Positions 29,111 through 38,739 of a DNA stretch of 64,000 nt are shown in pieces. Position numbers and translations under genes: made by a program. The notes below the pieces were generated by a model, which saw only the letters and a program-made list of their open reading frames with translations, made no database searches and was not told the DNA's origin. The DNA is from Arthrobacter sp. ISL-30 (GTDB lineage: Bacteria; Actinomycetota; Actinomycetes; Actinomycetales; Micrococcaceae): the NCBI RefSeq assembly GCF_018613855.1, contig NZ_JAGGPK010000003.1, forward strand, positions 174,759-238,758, in the 5' to 3' direction. Every line of letters starts with the position of its first letter. The stretch's first letter is position 1.

Positions 29111-29989
29111 CGCGTTATCCCCCAAGCCAGGGGCGATTTTTGGGTGTTTGGCGTGTGGACACTGTCCACACGCTGCGCGGGGTGTTCGAACCTGACTCCG
29201 TAGGTGTATTTAGTTGTGGCTGGCCGTTCGTGTGGCCGATGCCTCCTTTCTGCCGGGTTGGGCGATGTGCTCGTTGTTCACTTCTTCATGGTCCTGACCG
29301 GCCGGAGCAACATGACCTGGTCCGCGAGGGGGACCGGGTCGTGTGCTGCTGGTCGCGGGTTTCTGTTTGCATACCTGTTCATGGTGCCTTGTAGGGACCA
29401 CTGCATGACCGCGATGAAGTTTTCCGATCTTTTGTGGGCCAGCCCAGTCCCGGGCGGACTTCTTGATCCTCGGACTGCACCTTCATCGTGTGACTGGGGT
29501 GGGAGCTACATGACTGTTGCTGATCATTTGCGGACATCGCATGTGAGTGCCTGAGCGGCCTGGTTAGGCCGTTGAGCGGAGGAAAGATCTCTCCGGATGG
29601 GGGAGCGGCCCGTGGCCAACCCACCTCATCACGGCCGATCTCCGGCTCGGCATGCGGACGAGGGGCGTTATCGGCCCGCAAGGCCGTCAATGCTTAGTGA
29701 AACCACGGGCATATGATGGCTCCACAAGATGCTTACTAGCCGTACTTGATAGTCTTCCGCAGCGGCGGGGCAACACTCGGCTCGGCCATCACCCGAGCCT
29801 TCGCCGTAGGCGAGCGCCTGGCAGCCAACCCTTCCGCATCCGCGTCGGCCCTACAGTAGAGGTGGCGGACAGCCTTTGGAGCATCGTGTAGCTCCCGAGG
29901 GAACGACATGGTGGCCAAGACAAAAGCTGCCGCGCTCCCGGAGGGGCGCGGCAGCCGCATGAACGTCGAGATCGCGGGCACCAGCCGCA
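29111..29989. other. 879 bp without a recognisable gene downstream of tRNA-Leu
   Basis: Open frames here, up to about 116 codons, lack recognisable domains, and their composition does not look like host genes. Visible structures are a 23-bp palindrome at 29151-29173 and several short GC-rich hairpins between 29270 and 29630. The stretch resembles the non-coding end of a mobile element, but no transposase is adjacent, so no call is made. Confidence 0.5.
29151..29173. repeat. perfect 23-bp palindrome near tRNA-Leu
   Basis: GCGTGTGGACA and TGTCCACACGC flank a single C. The symmetry is perfect over 11 bp per arm, with no T-run after either arm. It could be an operator or a recombinase site, or part of a small hairpin RNA. 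Confidence 0.8.
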
Positions 29990-30120
29990 TCACCTAAACG
30001 CTGCGCGGGCCCGGGCAGAGATTCGCGTTCGTCGTCCGCGAAGCCCACTTCGACGTCGATGGCAATGACCGCTATGTCGACCTCTTCTTTTCATATCGAG
30101 CAGGCCAGCTACGTGGTCGT
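29990..30120 (+). pseudogene. fragment of a DUF1016 (YhcG-type) PDDEXK nuclease gene
   Basis: One frame encodes QRFAFVVREAHFDVDGNDRYVDLLFF, and the shifted frame continues FHIEQASYVVVE. Together they match the C-terminal PDDEXK core of DUF1016 proteins, which typically reads FAFVGR...DVDG...YVDLLFYH...YVVVELK. There is a frameshift inside the DLLF region, a TAA just upstream, and no trace of the rest of the roughly 350-residue protein. This family often accompanies type I restriction or other accessory loci. Confidence 0.65.
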
Positions 30121-30382
30121 CGAACCTCCCTCTAGTAGGGGCAATGCTGCAACTCGACTTGATACGGGCGCCACTCTATTGCCTCCAGGTGGAGCCCTTC
30201 CCACGGGGTCGTTGACAGTCGATGTAGCGGATAGTGTGAGTGGGAATTCGGCGGGGTGGCAGCGATGTCTTCGCTCTGAGACCTAGTGAACCAGCTAAGA
30301 GCGGCGACGACGTGGCTCGTCTTTGAATTCTTCATCTTTCCTTCCTTTGGCTCAGATGCCGGGTTTCGTCTGCCTTGCTCGA

Positions 30383-31567
30383 TCAGAAGGAGCGAGGCAT
30401 CTTCAGAACGTGTTGGCCGACATAGGAAAGGATCAAGTTTGTGGAGATTGGCGCGACCTGGAAGAGCCTGGTCTCCCGGAACTTACGTTCAATGTCGTAT
30501 TCTTCAGCGAAGCCGAAACCACCATGGGACTGGAGTGCCACGTTAGCGGCTTCCCAAGAGGCCTCCGAGGCCAGTAGCTTGGCCATATTGGCTTTCAGCG
30601 CCACAAGGCATGTGCGCGTCGAAAAGATCGGCCGCCCGCCAGCGCATCAGGTCGGCCGCTTCCACGTTGATATGCGCGCGGGCCACTGGAAACTGGATGC
30701 CTTGATTTGATCCGATAGGTCGGCCGAAAACAACGCGTTCGCTGGTGTATCTGCGGGTCTTTTCAATGAACCATCGGCCGTCTCCAATACATTCGGAGGC
30801 GACTAGGATTCGTTCGGCATTAAGGCTATCCAGAAGGTAGTGGAAGCCTTCGCCTTCCGTGCCAACAAGTGCTGAAGCAGGGATCCGGGCATCGTCGAAG
30901 AAGACTTCGTTCGTCTCGTGGTTGACCATTGTGCGAATCGGTACAGCGGTGATGCCCTTGGTCTCGCGCAGGTCTATGAGGAACAATGACAGGCCCTGGG
31001 ACGGCTTCGCCACCTCTTCCCGCTTCCGGCTGCGGGCCAACAGCAGCAGCAAGTCTGAATTCTGGAAACGAGACGTCCAGATCTTTTGTCCGTTGATCAC
31101 GTATTCGTCACCGTCGCGAACTGCCGTCGTCTTGATGCTGGTTGTATCTGTTCCGGCGGTTGGTTCGGTGACGCCAAATGCCTGGAGGCGAGTCTCTCCC
31201 GAGGCGATACCCGGCAAATATCGAAGCTTCTGTTCTTCACTGCCGTGCCGCAGGACAGGCCCATGGTGTACATTTGCGCGTGCACGGGGCCGGCGTTGCC
31301 TCCGTTGGCGTTGATTTGTTCCAGGATCACCGATGCGTCACCGAGTCCCAGCCCCAAACCGCCGTACTCTTCCGGCACCAAGGCTCCTAGGCACCCGGAT
31401 TCGGTTAGCGCGTCCACGAACTCCTCGGGGTACTCCTCCGCGCGATCGACCTTGCGCCAGTACTCGCCAGGGAAGCGCTCGGAAATCCCATCGATGAGGT
31501 TCCTCAGGTCTTGACGGATCTCGGATTCAGCAAGGCCCGATTTGATGGTTGCACTCATGTTAGACAT
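30383..31567 (-). pseudogene. acyl-CoA dehydrogenase, broken by two frameshifts
   Basis: The three consecutive pieces would make one protein of about 394 aa. The N-terminal part runs from MSNMSATIKSG through VPEEYGGLGLGLGD. A one-base loss near 31254 shifts the frame before YLPGIASGETRLQAFGVTEP. A one-base gain in an A-run near 30622 shifts it again before ANMAKLLASEA. The last part contains LQSHGGFGFAEEYDIERKFRE and ends KMPRSF. Substrate and FAD motifs (GVTEPTAGTD, INGQKIWTS) are intact otherwise. The start follows GGAG and overlaps the MaoC stop, so it was the third gene of a caiB-maoC-acd operon. Two independent changes favour decay over a sequencing error. Confidence 0.85.
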
Positions 31568-32069
31568 GGGATTCTGTCTCCTTAGCGTTTTGAAAGCGGG
31601 GGCCAAAGCCGCGTTTGTAGACCATCACACTGCGCCTGAAGGAAATGACGACCTTACCGCTCTGGTTGAATCCCTCGGTAAAGACGGAGACAATTCCCAC
31701 CTGCGGCCGTGACGCAGACTCCCGGACCCCCGTCACAGTGCTGCGGGAATGTAGCGTGTCGCCCTCGAAGACCGGATTCGGCAGCATGACGTCGGTCCAA
31801 CTCAGGTTGGCGAATACGTTCTGAGAAATGTCTGGGACTGTCTGGCCTACCACCAAGGCCAAGGTGAAGGCAGAATTCACCAGCGGCTTGCCGAACTCGG
31901 TACGGGCGGCATATTCATGGTCGAAGTGGACGGGGGCCGTGTTCTGAGTCAACAGCGTGAACCAGATATTGTCCGTTGTCGTTACGGTCCGCCCGAGCGC
32001 ATGCTCGTATACGTCGTCGACGACGAAATCTTCGTAAAAGTGTCCCTGCCATCCGTGATGCGTGGTCAT
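31560..32069 (-). CDS. MaoC-family hydratase
   Basis: A 169-aa hot-dog-fold protein of the MaoC/R-hydratase type, probably hydrating an enoyl-CoA or mesaconyl-CoA-like substrate. The hydratase signature is TQNTAPVHFDHEYAARTEFG (about residues 41-60), with the catalytic Asp/His region, followed by LVNSAFTLALVVG. It is intact, with ATGA overlaps on both sides to remnants of caiB and acyl-CoA dehydrogenase genes. With both partners broken, it may no longer have a pathway. Confidence 0.85.
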   Translation of the reverse strand: MTTHHGWQGHFYEDFVVDDVYEHALGRTVTTTDNIWFTLLTQNTAPVHFDHEYAARTEFGKPLVNSAFTLALVVGQTVPDISQNVFANLSWTDVMLPNPVFEGDTLHSRSTVTGVRESASRPQVGIVSVFTEGFNQSGKVVISFRRSVMVYKRGFGPRFQNAKETESHV

Positions 32070-32345
32070 GCGATCCTCACTGTGTCTGTGTTGGTACTGG
32101 TTGCTGTTGATGGTTCAAGCCCGAGCCAGCGGTAGATATCGTCGCTGTCTTGCCCCACATCCGGGATCCTCCCAAAGGAGTGGTTATGGCCAGCGGGCAC
32201 CCACGGTGGCAGCAGCGTCATCAGGGGACCGACTGTGCTGTCCGTAGGGATCCAACGATTGCGCTCGACGAGCTGCTCGTGCGCGGCCAGTTGGTCGATT
32301 GTGTTCAGTCGGGCATGGGCGATATCGGCCTGACGGAGGAGGTCC
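32066..32345 (-). pseudogene. C-terminal fragment of a CaiB/BaiF CoA-transferase
   Basis: On the minus strand the frame reads QLLDLLRQADIAHARLN, then IDQLAAHEQLVERNRW, DSTVGPLMTLLPP and DIYRWLGLEP before the stop. This matches the C-terminal 90 residues of CaiB/BaiF CoA-transferases. The remaining 300 or so residues are absent. The frame continues upstream only as the complement of the MarR gene. The stop overlaps the maoC ATG by four bases, so it was the first gene of the operon. Its 5' end is uncertain by tens of bases. Confidence 0.75.
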
Positions 32346-32806
32346 AACAGTTGTTCGCGGTGGTGGAGGCCAATTTTCGAGGACACCTCGGCTACTTGCT
32401 CAAGCACGCTCAGCTCCGGATGGCCGAGCTGAGCGAGGAGGCGCTGGCGCCGTATGGCATCAACGGGCGTGAGCTGGCGGTGCTGCTTGTTCTTGCCGGC
32501 CACGAGCCAGCGTCTCAGCATCAGGCGGCGCAGCGCCTTGGCATCGACCGCACGACGATGGTCGCGCTGCTGGACACGCTCGAAAGCAAGGGCCTGGTGT
32601 CGCGTCATCCGCACCCGCACGACCGGCGTCGCAACGTGGTTGAGGTGACCGAAGCTGGGCGAGACACTCTCAGGCCGGCCACCGTGGCAAGCGACGAGGC
32701 AGAGCGCAAGTTCCTCGCGCCGCTCAACTCGCAGGCAGCCCAGCACCTACGGGACGCATTGCAGTACATCGTGACCGGGCCCGGCAGCGAAACGAGTACG
32801 TTTTAA
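32315..32806 (+). CDS. MarR-family transcriptional regulator
   Basis: A winged-helix regulator of about 163 aa starting MGDIGLTEEVQQLF; a TTG at 32351 after GGAGGAGG is an alternative start. The DNA-binding part is seen in INGRELAVLLVLA, QHQAAQRLGIDRTTMVALLDTLESKGLV and the wing RHPHPHDRRRNVVEVTEAG. The ligand is unknown. Its first codons overlap the truncated end of the caiB fragment on the other strand. The gene therefore either arrived at the breakpoint or is an old neighbour of the lost operon. Confidence 0.8.
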   Translation: MGDIGLTEEVQQLFAVVEANFRGHLGYLLKHAQLRMAELSEEALAPYGINGRELAVLLVLAGHEPASQHQAAQRLGIDRTTMVALLDTLESKGLVSRHPHPHDRRRNVVEVTEAGRDTLRPATVASDEAERKFLAPLNSQAAQHLRDALQYIVTGPGSETSTF

Positions 32807-32951
32807 CTGATAAGTGGGGCCCAAGGGCATGAAGGCGCAGTGCTGCATCTCCGTGCATGGCTACCGCCCCGAAGCCGCATAGCCTCACGCGGACTCACGC
32901 TCTAATGCCCGTAAGTGGATCCTTCACCGGACAGTCTCGCACGAGCCGCAG

Positions 32952-33718
32952 CTAGGACGACGCTTGGACGCCGTATCCTGTCACGGTGATCTCGTTGTCC
33001 TCTAGTGCCTGGCGAAACGCCGGCGACATAAGAACGTCGTAGTCAGAGCTATGCACCTTAGACCCCTCGTCGCGCGGGTTGTACCCGGCTGGATGCACGG
33101 CCCATTCGCTTAGACCCTGCGGGAGCTGGCGGACGGCATCGACCAAGTGTTGGAGTTTGTCATCGATTGGCACGCTAAAGCTGTCGAGGAACGGCTGGTT
33201 CTGGGCAACTCGTCCATGAGAGCTCAGCTGCCGTCGGCCGTAATCAGTCCAGGCTCGAAGTTCGACCTGATACTCCTCTGCAAGCTGCAGCGTGGCATCG
33301 AAGATGTCCTCGCGCCCACCATCAGCAAGGCAGTGCCAGTCCAGATGGGTAACGCGTATGCCGCCCTCGAGCGCCTTCTCGAGCTGTGCCCGGAACTCGA
33401 CCGCCACATCATCTGTCCGCGCCTGCGCCAAGAGCTCTGTTCGGTGGTCGATCGGCGCGAGCAGCCCATCCCGCTGAATACTGCCGCCTTCAGTGAGTGG
33501 CGACCACGCCCAGTCCGGGAAATCTCGGGTCAATGTCAGATGTACCCCAACGTGGATTTCCGTGTGATCACGAAGTGTGGTCAGCGCCAAGTCGCTCCCT
33601 GGCAGACGACCATTACACTGTCCGATGCGGCCACGCCGTGTTCGATCGCCTCAATCGCGGGCTCCACCGCTTCTGGATAGATCCCGATGTCGTCAACATT
33701 GATTAGCAAGCTCCGCAT
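32952..33718 (-). pseudogene. YdjC/ChbG-family carbohydrate deacetylase, one frameshift
   Basis: The N-terminal part MRSLLINVDDIGIYPEAVEPA has the first metal-binding Asp pair. It runs to SVMVVCQG, where one base is missing (about 33593). The other frame then continues SDLALTTLRDH and IHVGVHLTLT (metal His), VTHLDWHC (second metal His) and WAVHPAGYNP. Joined, the product would be about 255 aa, normal for the family. Such enzymes remove acetyl groups from oligosaccharides. The two halves overlap by about 10 bases in different frames. Confidence 0.82.
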
Positions 33719-33964
33719 CCGAATATTATTCCCGGTCGCTCGCGCACAGCCGAGGGGATCGTGGGGCCCCGCAGCCGCCTTGATCCCCTGCACGCAAGCC
33801 GGCCGTGCAGCGGACGCTTGGGCGGTCGCCAGAGCTGTGACTCGCAGCGATAGTGCATGATTCTGACAGCGGAACCGGCCGATTGAGGATCCTCTACCCG
33901 GCGCCCCACCATCTATTCGGTGGATGCTGCCACGCCTTCCCACAGAGACGGTCAAATGCCAAGA

Positions 33965-34430
33965 TCAAGGCAAAGCCAACAGTTTTAGGGGGCGGCAATC
34001 ACTGGTAAATCCGGTCCGGGTGAATACCTGCGCGTTCAGGTCCTTGGTGGCTGCGAGGACAACGTCCCGGCCTTGAGGGGAAATCTGCACCAAGGTGGCC
34101 CTGCCGTCCGTCCGATGGGCAGCCCTGCGCACCAGTCCCGCACGTTCCAGCCGGTCCACTGCACTCGTCACGCTAGTGGGGTGGACCTGCAGGCGCGCAC
34201 TGGCTTTCGCCATGGGCAACGAGCCGCTCCTGGTGAAGCTGAGCAGCGCCAGCAATTCATAGCGGGCAAACGACAAGCCATGCGGTTTGAGCACGCCTTC
34301 GATGCGGCCGAGCAGGATCTGCTGGGCACGCATCAGCGCGGTGACCGCGGCCATGCCGTCAGCGGCGTCGCCCCATCCGTGCTCCTACCAATGACGCTGG
34401 GCCTCGGCGATCGGGTCCCTTGGACAGGGG
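33965..34430 (-). pseudogene. MarR-family regulator with premature stop
   Basis: The main frame (start 34354) encodes MAAVTALMRAQQILLG and the DNA-binding region LPMAKASARLQVHPTSVTSA followed by VDRLERAGLVRR. Directly upstream in frame lie DPIAEAQRHW, then TAG (34387-34385), then EHGWGDAADG. Relatives I recall read this as one continuous N-terminus, so TAG probably replaced a sense codon. The C-terminus also departs from the family after VFTRTG. A shorter protein from the ATG at 34354 (129 aa) remains possible. Confidence 0.6.
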
Positions 34431-34522
34431 AAGCAAACCCGGCACGCCGTCTCCTTCGATCGAAAAATTGGTTGAGCAAAGATGCTCCTTGACTGATTCT
34501 CTCATTTCGAAACGTGTTGCTA

Positions 34523-35655
34523 GTGTCCTGCGCCTGAAATTCGGTTCCTAATTGTAGAATGGGGCATGGCGAATGTTGGGCGGCCGAAGGCCTTGCTGGA
34601 ACTGACGGATGAGGAGCGGGTGACCTTGGTGCGGTGGTCCCGCCGGGCGACGTCGTCCCAGTCGCTGGCGATGCGATCGAGGATCGTTTTGGCCAGCGCC
34701 GAAGGGCTGACGAACGTGGCGGCTGCTGCCCGGTGCGGGGTTGAACCGCATACGGTGGCGAAATGGCGGCGCCGGTTCCTGGAACAGCGTCTGGACGGGC
34801 TGGTCGACGAGCCCAGGCCGGGCCGGCCGGCCACGGTCACCGCCGAGGAGGTCGAGGATGTCGTGGTCGCGACCCTGGAGTCGACACCGAAGAACGCGAC
34901 GCACTGGTCCCGGGCGAAGATGGCCGAACGGTCCGGGCTTTCGAAGTCCACGATCGGGAGGATCTGGAAGGCGTTTGAACTCAAGCCGCACCGCGCCGAC
35001 GGGTTCAAGCTCTCCACCGATCCGCAGTTCGTGGACAAGGTCTATGACGTGGTCGGGCTCTACCTGAACCCGCCGGAATCGGCCGTGGTGCTGAGTGTGG
35101 ACGAGAAATCCCAGGTCCAGGCTCTGGCCCGTTCCCAGCCGGCGTTCCCGATGATGCCCGGCATGCCCGAGAAGCGGACACACGACTACGTCCGGCACGG
35201 AACCACGACCCTCTTTGCGGCCCTGAACACCGCGGACGGGTCTGTGATCTCCTCCCTGCACCGGAAACACCGCGCGGTGGAGTTCCGAAAGTTCCTGATC
35301 AAGATCGACGCCCCAAGTTCCGGCGGATCTGGACGTGCACCTGATCTGTGACAACTACCAAACCCACAAGACCCCGGCCGTCAGGGCCTGGCTTGAAAAC
35401 CACCCCCGCTTCCACATGCACTTCACCCCGACCTACTCATCGTGGATCAACCAGGTCGAGCGGTTCTTCGGCTTCGTCACCGATGACTTGCTCCGCCGCA
35501 GCGACCACCGCTCCGTCCAGGCACTCGAGGCCGACATCCGGGCCTGGGTGAAGACATGGAACGAGAACCCCACGCCCTTCACGTGGACAAAAACCGCCGA
35601 ACAAATTCTCGAATCCCTCGGACGACTTCTGAACCGAATTTCAGGCGCAGGACAT
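34523..35655 (+). mobile_element. IS630-family insertion sequence
   Basis: The 1133-bp element is bounded by 23-bp perfect inverted repeats: left starts TGTCCTGCGCCTGAAATTCG (34524) and right ends CGAATTTCAGGCGCAGGACA (35654). A TA dinucleotide flanks each side (34521-34522 and 35656-35657), the target duplication expected for IS630. Perfect ends suggest recent insertion. It carries one transposase in two overlapping frames. Confidence 0.93.
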
Positions 35656-35658
35656 TAG
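34566..35658 (+). CDS. IS630 transposase, two frames (34566-35351 and 35335-35658)
   Basis: The first frame (261 aa) has the helix-turn-helix LTNVAAAARCGVEPHTVAKW and the first catalytic Asp in LSVDEKSQVQAL. The second frame (107 aa) has the remaining DDE residues, Asp in LICDNYQTHKTP and Glu in SWINQVERFFGFVTDD. A one-base shift near 35308 (CCCCAAGTTCC) is needed to join them into about 360 aa. IS630-group elements sometimes use programmed frameshifting, so this may be functional. A disabling mutation is the alternative. Confidence 0.85.
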
Positions 35659-35995
35659 GGATTGCTAGCATCTGCAGCCACCCACACCCTCCCAACTCGG
35701 GGGCCATAGTTCAGGGGTTCGTGTTGCCTGTTGTTCGGTCATATGATTGCCGGGTTTAGGCGCATGAGATCTTCAGCAGGGAGGTGACGCTGCCGTGACG
35801 TCCATCCAGCCCAATCCGACGGCTGGGTCCGTTCCGGCAACGATAGTGACGCACCAGGACCCAGCTTCAAATCCCAGTGGCTCGTTACCTTTGGTGGAAC
35901 CACGATTGACACAAACAGGTCTGCCCCACCCCCCGGAGACGCGCGGCAGTCCCGGGCGAGGTGCAGACTGGCTGGTTTCCCCATATTCTGGCCGG
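35659..35995. other. 337-bp gap between the IS630 element and tetR
   Basis: No gene or clear regulatory repeat is visible. An upstream extension of the tetR frame (from 35795) is Pro/Thr/Ser-rich and unlike a TetR N-terminus, so it is left out of the gene. Confidence 0.5.
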
Positions 35996-36589
35996 GTGGA
36001 TACAAGCACCGTGAGCTCCCGCGAACAGGGCGAGCAGGTTGACCGGCAGTCACGCATCCTTGAGGCCGCGCTGGAGCTGTTGTCGCGCCACGGGATCTCT
36101 GGAGTGAACATGCGCGCGGTCGCCCGGGAGGCCGGCGTCGCACTGGGGTTGGTCAACTACTACTTCGAGGAAAAATCGAGCCTGATCCGCGCGGTGCTGC
36201 ATAGCGTCGACGAACACGACCTCGCGCTGGTTGCCCCGGATCCGGCATTGCCCCCTGACGAGCAGCTCCAGAATGCCCTCCGGCGTGTCGCGGGCCCGGA
36301 ACTTTTGACCACACGGTACCTGTCCTTGCGCCTTCACCTGTGGGCCCTCGCAAGGGCCCACGAAGACTTCGCTCTTATCAACGCGGCCGCGTTCGACCGG
36401 TACCTGGACGGACTCGCAGCCCTGATCGGGAATGCCAAACCGGAGCTGACCAGCAAGGAATGCAAGGAGCGGGCGGCCGACATCGTCGTTGTGCAGAACG
36501 GGATGTGGCTGACCGCGCTCCTTGGCGTGGACAAGGAGTCCATCCGGCGGAGCATCGCCCGAACTGAAGAGATCGCCTTCGCCGCTTAG
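35996..36589 (+). CDS. TetR-family regulator, BetI-like
   Basis: A 197-aa repressor-type protein; the GTG at 35996 places the helix-turn-helix at the usual distance. The DNA-binding domain is ILEAALELLSRHGISGVNMRAVAREAGVALGLVNYYFEEKSSLI in outline (residues about 17-60). The C-terminal ligand domain is all helical, with conserved RLHLWALARAHEDF. Codirectional and 379 bp upstream of betA, it is a good candidate to control the choline genes through the paired operator at 36783-36823. Choline or betaine aldehyde as ligand is inferred from context. Confidence 0.85.
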   Translation: MDTSTVSSREQGEQVDRQSRILEAALELLSRHGISGVNMRAVAREAGVALGLVNYYFEEKSSLIRAVLHSVDEHDLALVAPDPALPPDEQLQNALRRVAGPELLTTRYLSLRLHLWALARAHEDFALINAAAFDRYLDGLAALIGNAKPELTSKECKERAADIVVVQNGMWLTALLGVDKESIRRSIARTEEIAFAA

Positions 36590-36782
36590 CGGACAGGATA
36601 CAACATCGCTTTCTCCTGCCTGGCCGCAACTGGCCGTGCCGTCCGTTGGCGTGTCCTTAAGAGGCCGTCAACAAGAGGCCGTCAACTCCGCGTCACATTC
36701 GCGCAGAAGTGCGCCATCTGAAAAACGCGGGTACATCGTTTCCGCCTCCCGGCGGGACCCGTACGTTTCGGCGCCGTAAACT

Positions 36783-36823
36783 TTGAACACTTGTCCAGTT
36801 TTTCTATTGAACACTTGTTCAAT
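36783..36823 (+). promoter_or_regulatory. paired operator upstream of betA
   Basis: ATTGAACA-CT-TGTTCAAT (36806-36823) is a perfect 8-bp inverted repeat. A degenerate copy, TTGAACACTTGTCCAG, lies at 36783-36798, 25 bp away. Two spaced half-symmetric sites ahead of betA and behind a tetR gene suggest a TetR/BetI-type operator. The rest of the 379-bp gap holds no gene. Confidence 0.65.
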
Positions 36824-36968
36824 GTGCATTACTCTCCTTGGATATGACCTGCGCCATATCAGGGGATACCGCGGATTCTCCGGTTAGGACGGTCAGCCTT
36901 TCCCTTCGGAAGAACGATGACCCGCCTTGGGCCTCTGACGGGCACCAGGTAAAAGGAGAGTTTGCAGC

Positions 36969-38681
36969 ATGACAAAAACCACTTACGACTACGTCATCGT
37001 CGGCGGCGGAAGCGCGGGTTCCGTGCTCGCGGATCGCCTGAGCGATGGAGGCCAGAGCAGTGTCTTGGTTCTCGAGGCCGGGCGGAGCGACTACCCCTGG
37101 GACCTCTTCATCCAGATGCCCGCCGCGCTGACCTTCCCCAGCGGCAACCCGCTCTATGACTGGCGGTACGAGTCGGACCCCGAGCCCTACATGGGCGGCC
37201 GGCGCGTGGCCCACGCCCGCGGCAAGGTCCTGGGCGGCTCAAGCTCCATCAACGGCATGATCTTCCAGCGCGGCAACCCGCTCGATTACGAGCGCTGGGG
37301 CGCCGACGCCGGTATGGAAACGTGGGACTTCGCGCACTGCCTGCCGTACTTCAACCGGATGGAAAACGCGCTGGCCGCCGACCCGGACGATGAACTGCGC
37401 GGACACTCCGGACCACTCGTGCTGGAGCGCGGCCCCGCCACGAACCCGCTGTTCCAGGCCTTCTTCAAGGCGGCCCAGGAGGCCGGCTACCCGCTGACGG
37501 ACGATGTCAACGGCTACCGCCAGGAGGGTTTCGCCGCGTTCGACCGCAACGTCCACAAGGGCCAGCGGCTCTCCGCGTCCCGTGCCTACCTGCGGCCCAA
37601 CCGGGGCCGGAAGAACCTGACTGTCCTGACCCGGGCCATGGTCACCAAGGTCAACTTCAAGGGCAACGTCGCCAGCGGCGTCACCTACCGCCGCAACGGA
37701 CAGACCCACCAGGTGAACGCGGGCGAAGTGATCCTGGCCGGCGGCGCCATCAACACCCCGCAACTGCTGCAGCTCAGCGGTATCGGCGACGCCGCGCACC
37801 TGAACTCCCTGGGCATCAACTCGGTGGTAAACCTGCCCGGCGTCGGCGAAAACCTCCAGGACCACCTCGAGGTCTACATCCAGCACGCATGCACCCAGCC
37901 GGTCTCCATGCAGCCCAACCTGGACCTGTGGCGCTACCCGCTCATCGGCCTGCAGTGGCTGCTGGGCCGGAAGGGGCCGGCTGCCACCAACCACTTCGAA
38001 GGCGGCGGCTTCGTCCGCTCCAACGAGGATGTTGCATACCCGAACCTGATGTTCCACTTCCTGCCGGTCGCGGTCCGCTACGACGGCCAGAAGGCGGATG
38101 CCAAGCACGGCTACCAGGTGCACATCGGTCCGATGTACTCCGATGCCCGCGGCACCCTCAAGATCAAGTCCACCGACCCGACCGTCCACCCGTCCATGGT
38201 GTTTAACTACCTCTCCACAGACCAGGACCGCCGCGAATGGGTTGAAGCCATCCATGTGGCCCGGGACATCCTCGGCCAGTCCGCGATGCTTCCCTTCAAC
38301 GGCGGCGAACTTTCGCCCGGCCGGGCCGTACAGACCGACGCCGAGATCCTCGACTGGGTTGCCCGCGATGCTGAGACAGCGCTGCACCCGTCCTGCACGG
38401 CGAAGATGGGGCCGGACTCCGATCCCATGGCCGTCGTCAATCCGCTGGACATGACCGTCCACGGCACCAGTGGCCTCCGCGTGGTGGACGCCTCCGCCAT
38501 GCCGTACGTCACCAACGGCAACATCTACGCCCCGGTCATGATGCTCGCCGAAAAGGCCGCTGACCTGATCGCCGGCAAAACACCCCTGCCGCCGCAGCAC
38601 ACAGAGTTCTACCGCCACGGCCTCAGCCCCCTGGAGCGTAACGGCGCCCCGATCACGGCTGCAGCGGCCGCAAAGGTCTAG
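36969..38681 (+). CDS. betA: choline dehydrogenase (GMC oxidoreductase)
   Basis: Flavoprotein oxidising choline to betaine aldehyde. The 570-aa length is normal. The FAD-binding motif [17 protein letters not shown] is at the N-terminus, and GMC signatures are [15 protein letters not shown] and [18 protein letters not shown]. The C-terminal catalytic His/Asn region is [18 protein letters not shown] with HPSCTAKMG before it. Strong ribosome-binding site AAAGGAGAG. It heads the betA-betB-permease cassette. Confidence 0.93.
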   Translation: MTKTTYDYVIVGGGSAGSVLADRLSDGGQSSVLVLEAGRSDYPWDLFIQMPAALTFPSGNPLYDWRYESDPEPYMGGRRVAHARGKVLGGSSSINGMIFQRGNPLDYERWGADAGMETWDFAHCLPYFNRMENALAADPDDELRGHSGPLVLERGPATNPLFQAFFKAAQEAGYPLTDDVNGYRQEGFAAFDRNVHKGQRLSASRAYLRPNRGRKNLTVLTRAMVTKVNFKGNVASGVTYRRNGQTHQVNAGEVILAGGAINTPQLLQLSGIGDAAHLNSLGINSVVNLPGVGENLQDHLEVYIQHACTQPVSMQPNLDLWRYPLIGLQWLLGRKGPAATNHFEGGGFVRSNEDVAYPNLMFHFLPVAVRYDGQKADAKHGYQVHIGPMYSDARGTLKIKSTDPTVHPSMVFNYLSTDQDRREWVEAIHVARDILGQSAMLPFNGGELSPGRAVQTDAEILDWVARDAETALHPSCTAKMGPDSDPMAVVNPLDMTVHGTSGLRVVDASAMPYVTNGNIYAPVMMLAEKAADLIAGKTPLPPQHTEFYRHGLSPLERNGAPITAAAAAKV

Positions 38682-38739
38682 GCATGTTGGATATAAAGAA
38701 CTCCCTGGTCCGCGCACCACACCCCGTAGGAGATACACA

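Noticed and set aside
29204..29554. 116-aa plus-strand frame after tRNA-Leu
   Set aside because: Low-complexity composition, no domain, no ribosome-binding site and hairpin-rich DNA argue against coding.
32066..32746. 226-aa minus-strand frame as a complete gene
   Set aside because: Only the last 90 residues look like a CaiB protein; the rest is the complement of the MarR gene. Recorded as a fragment.
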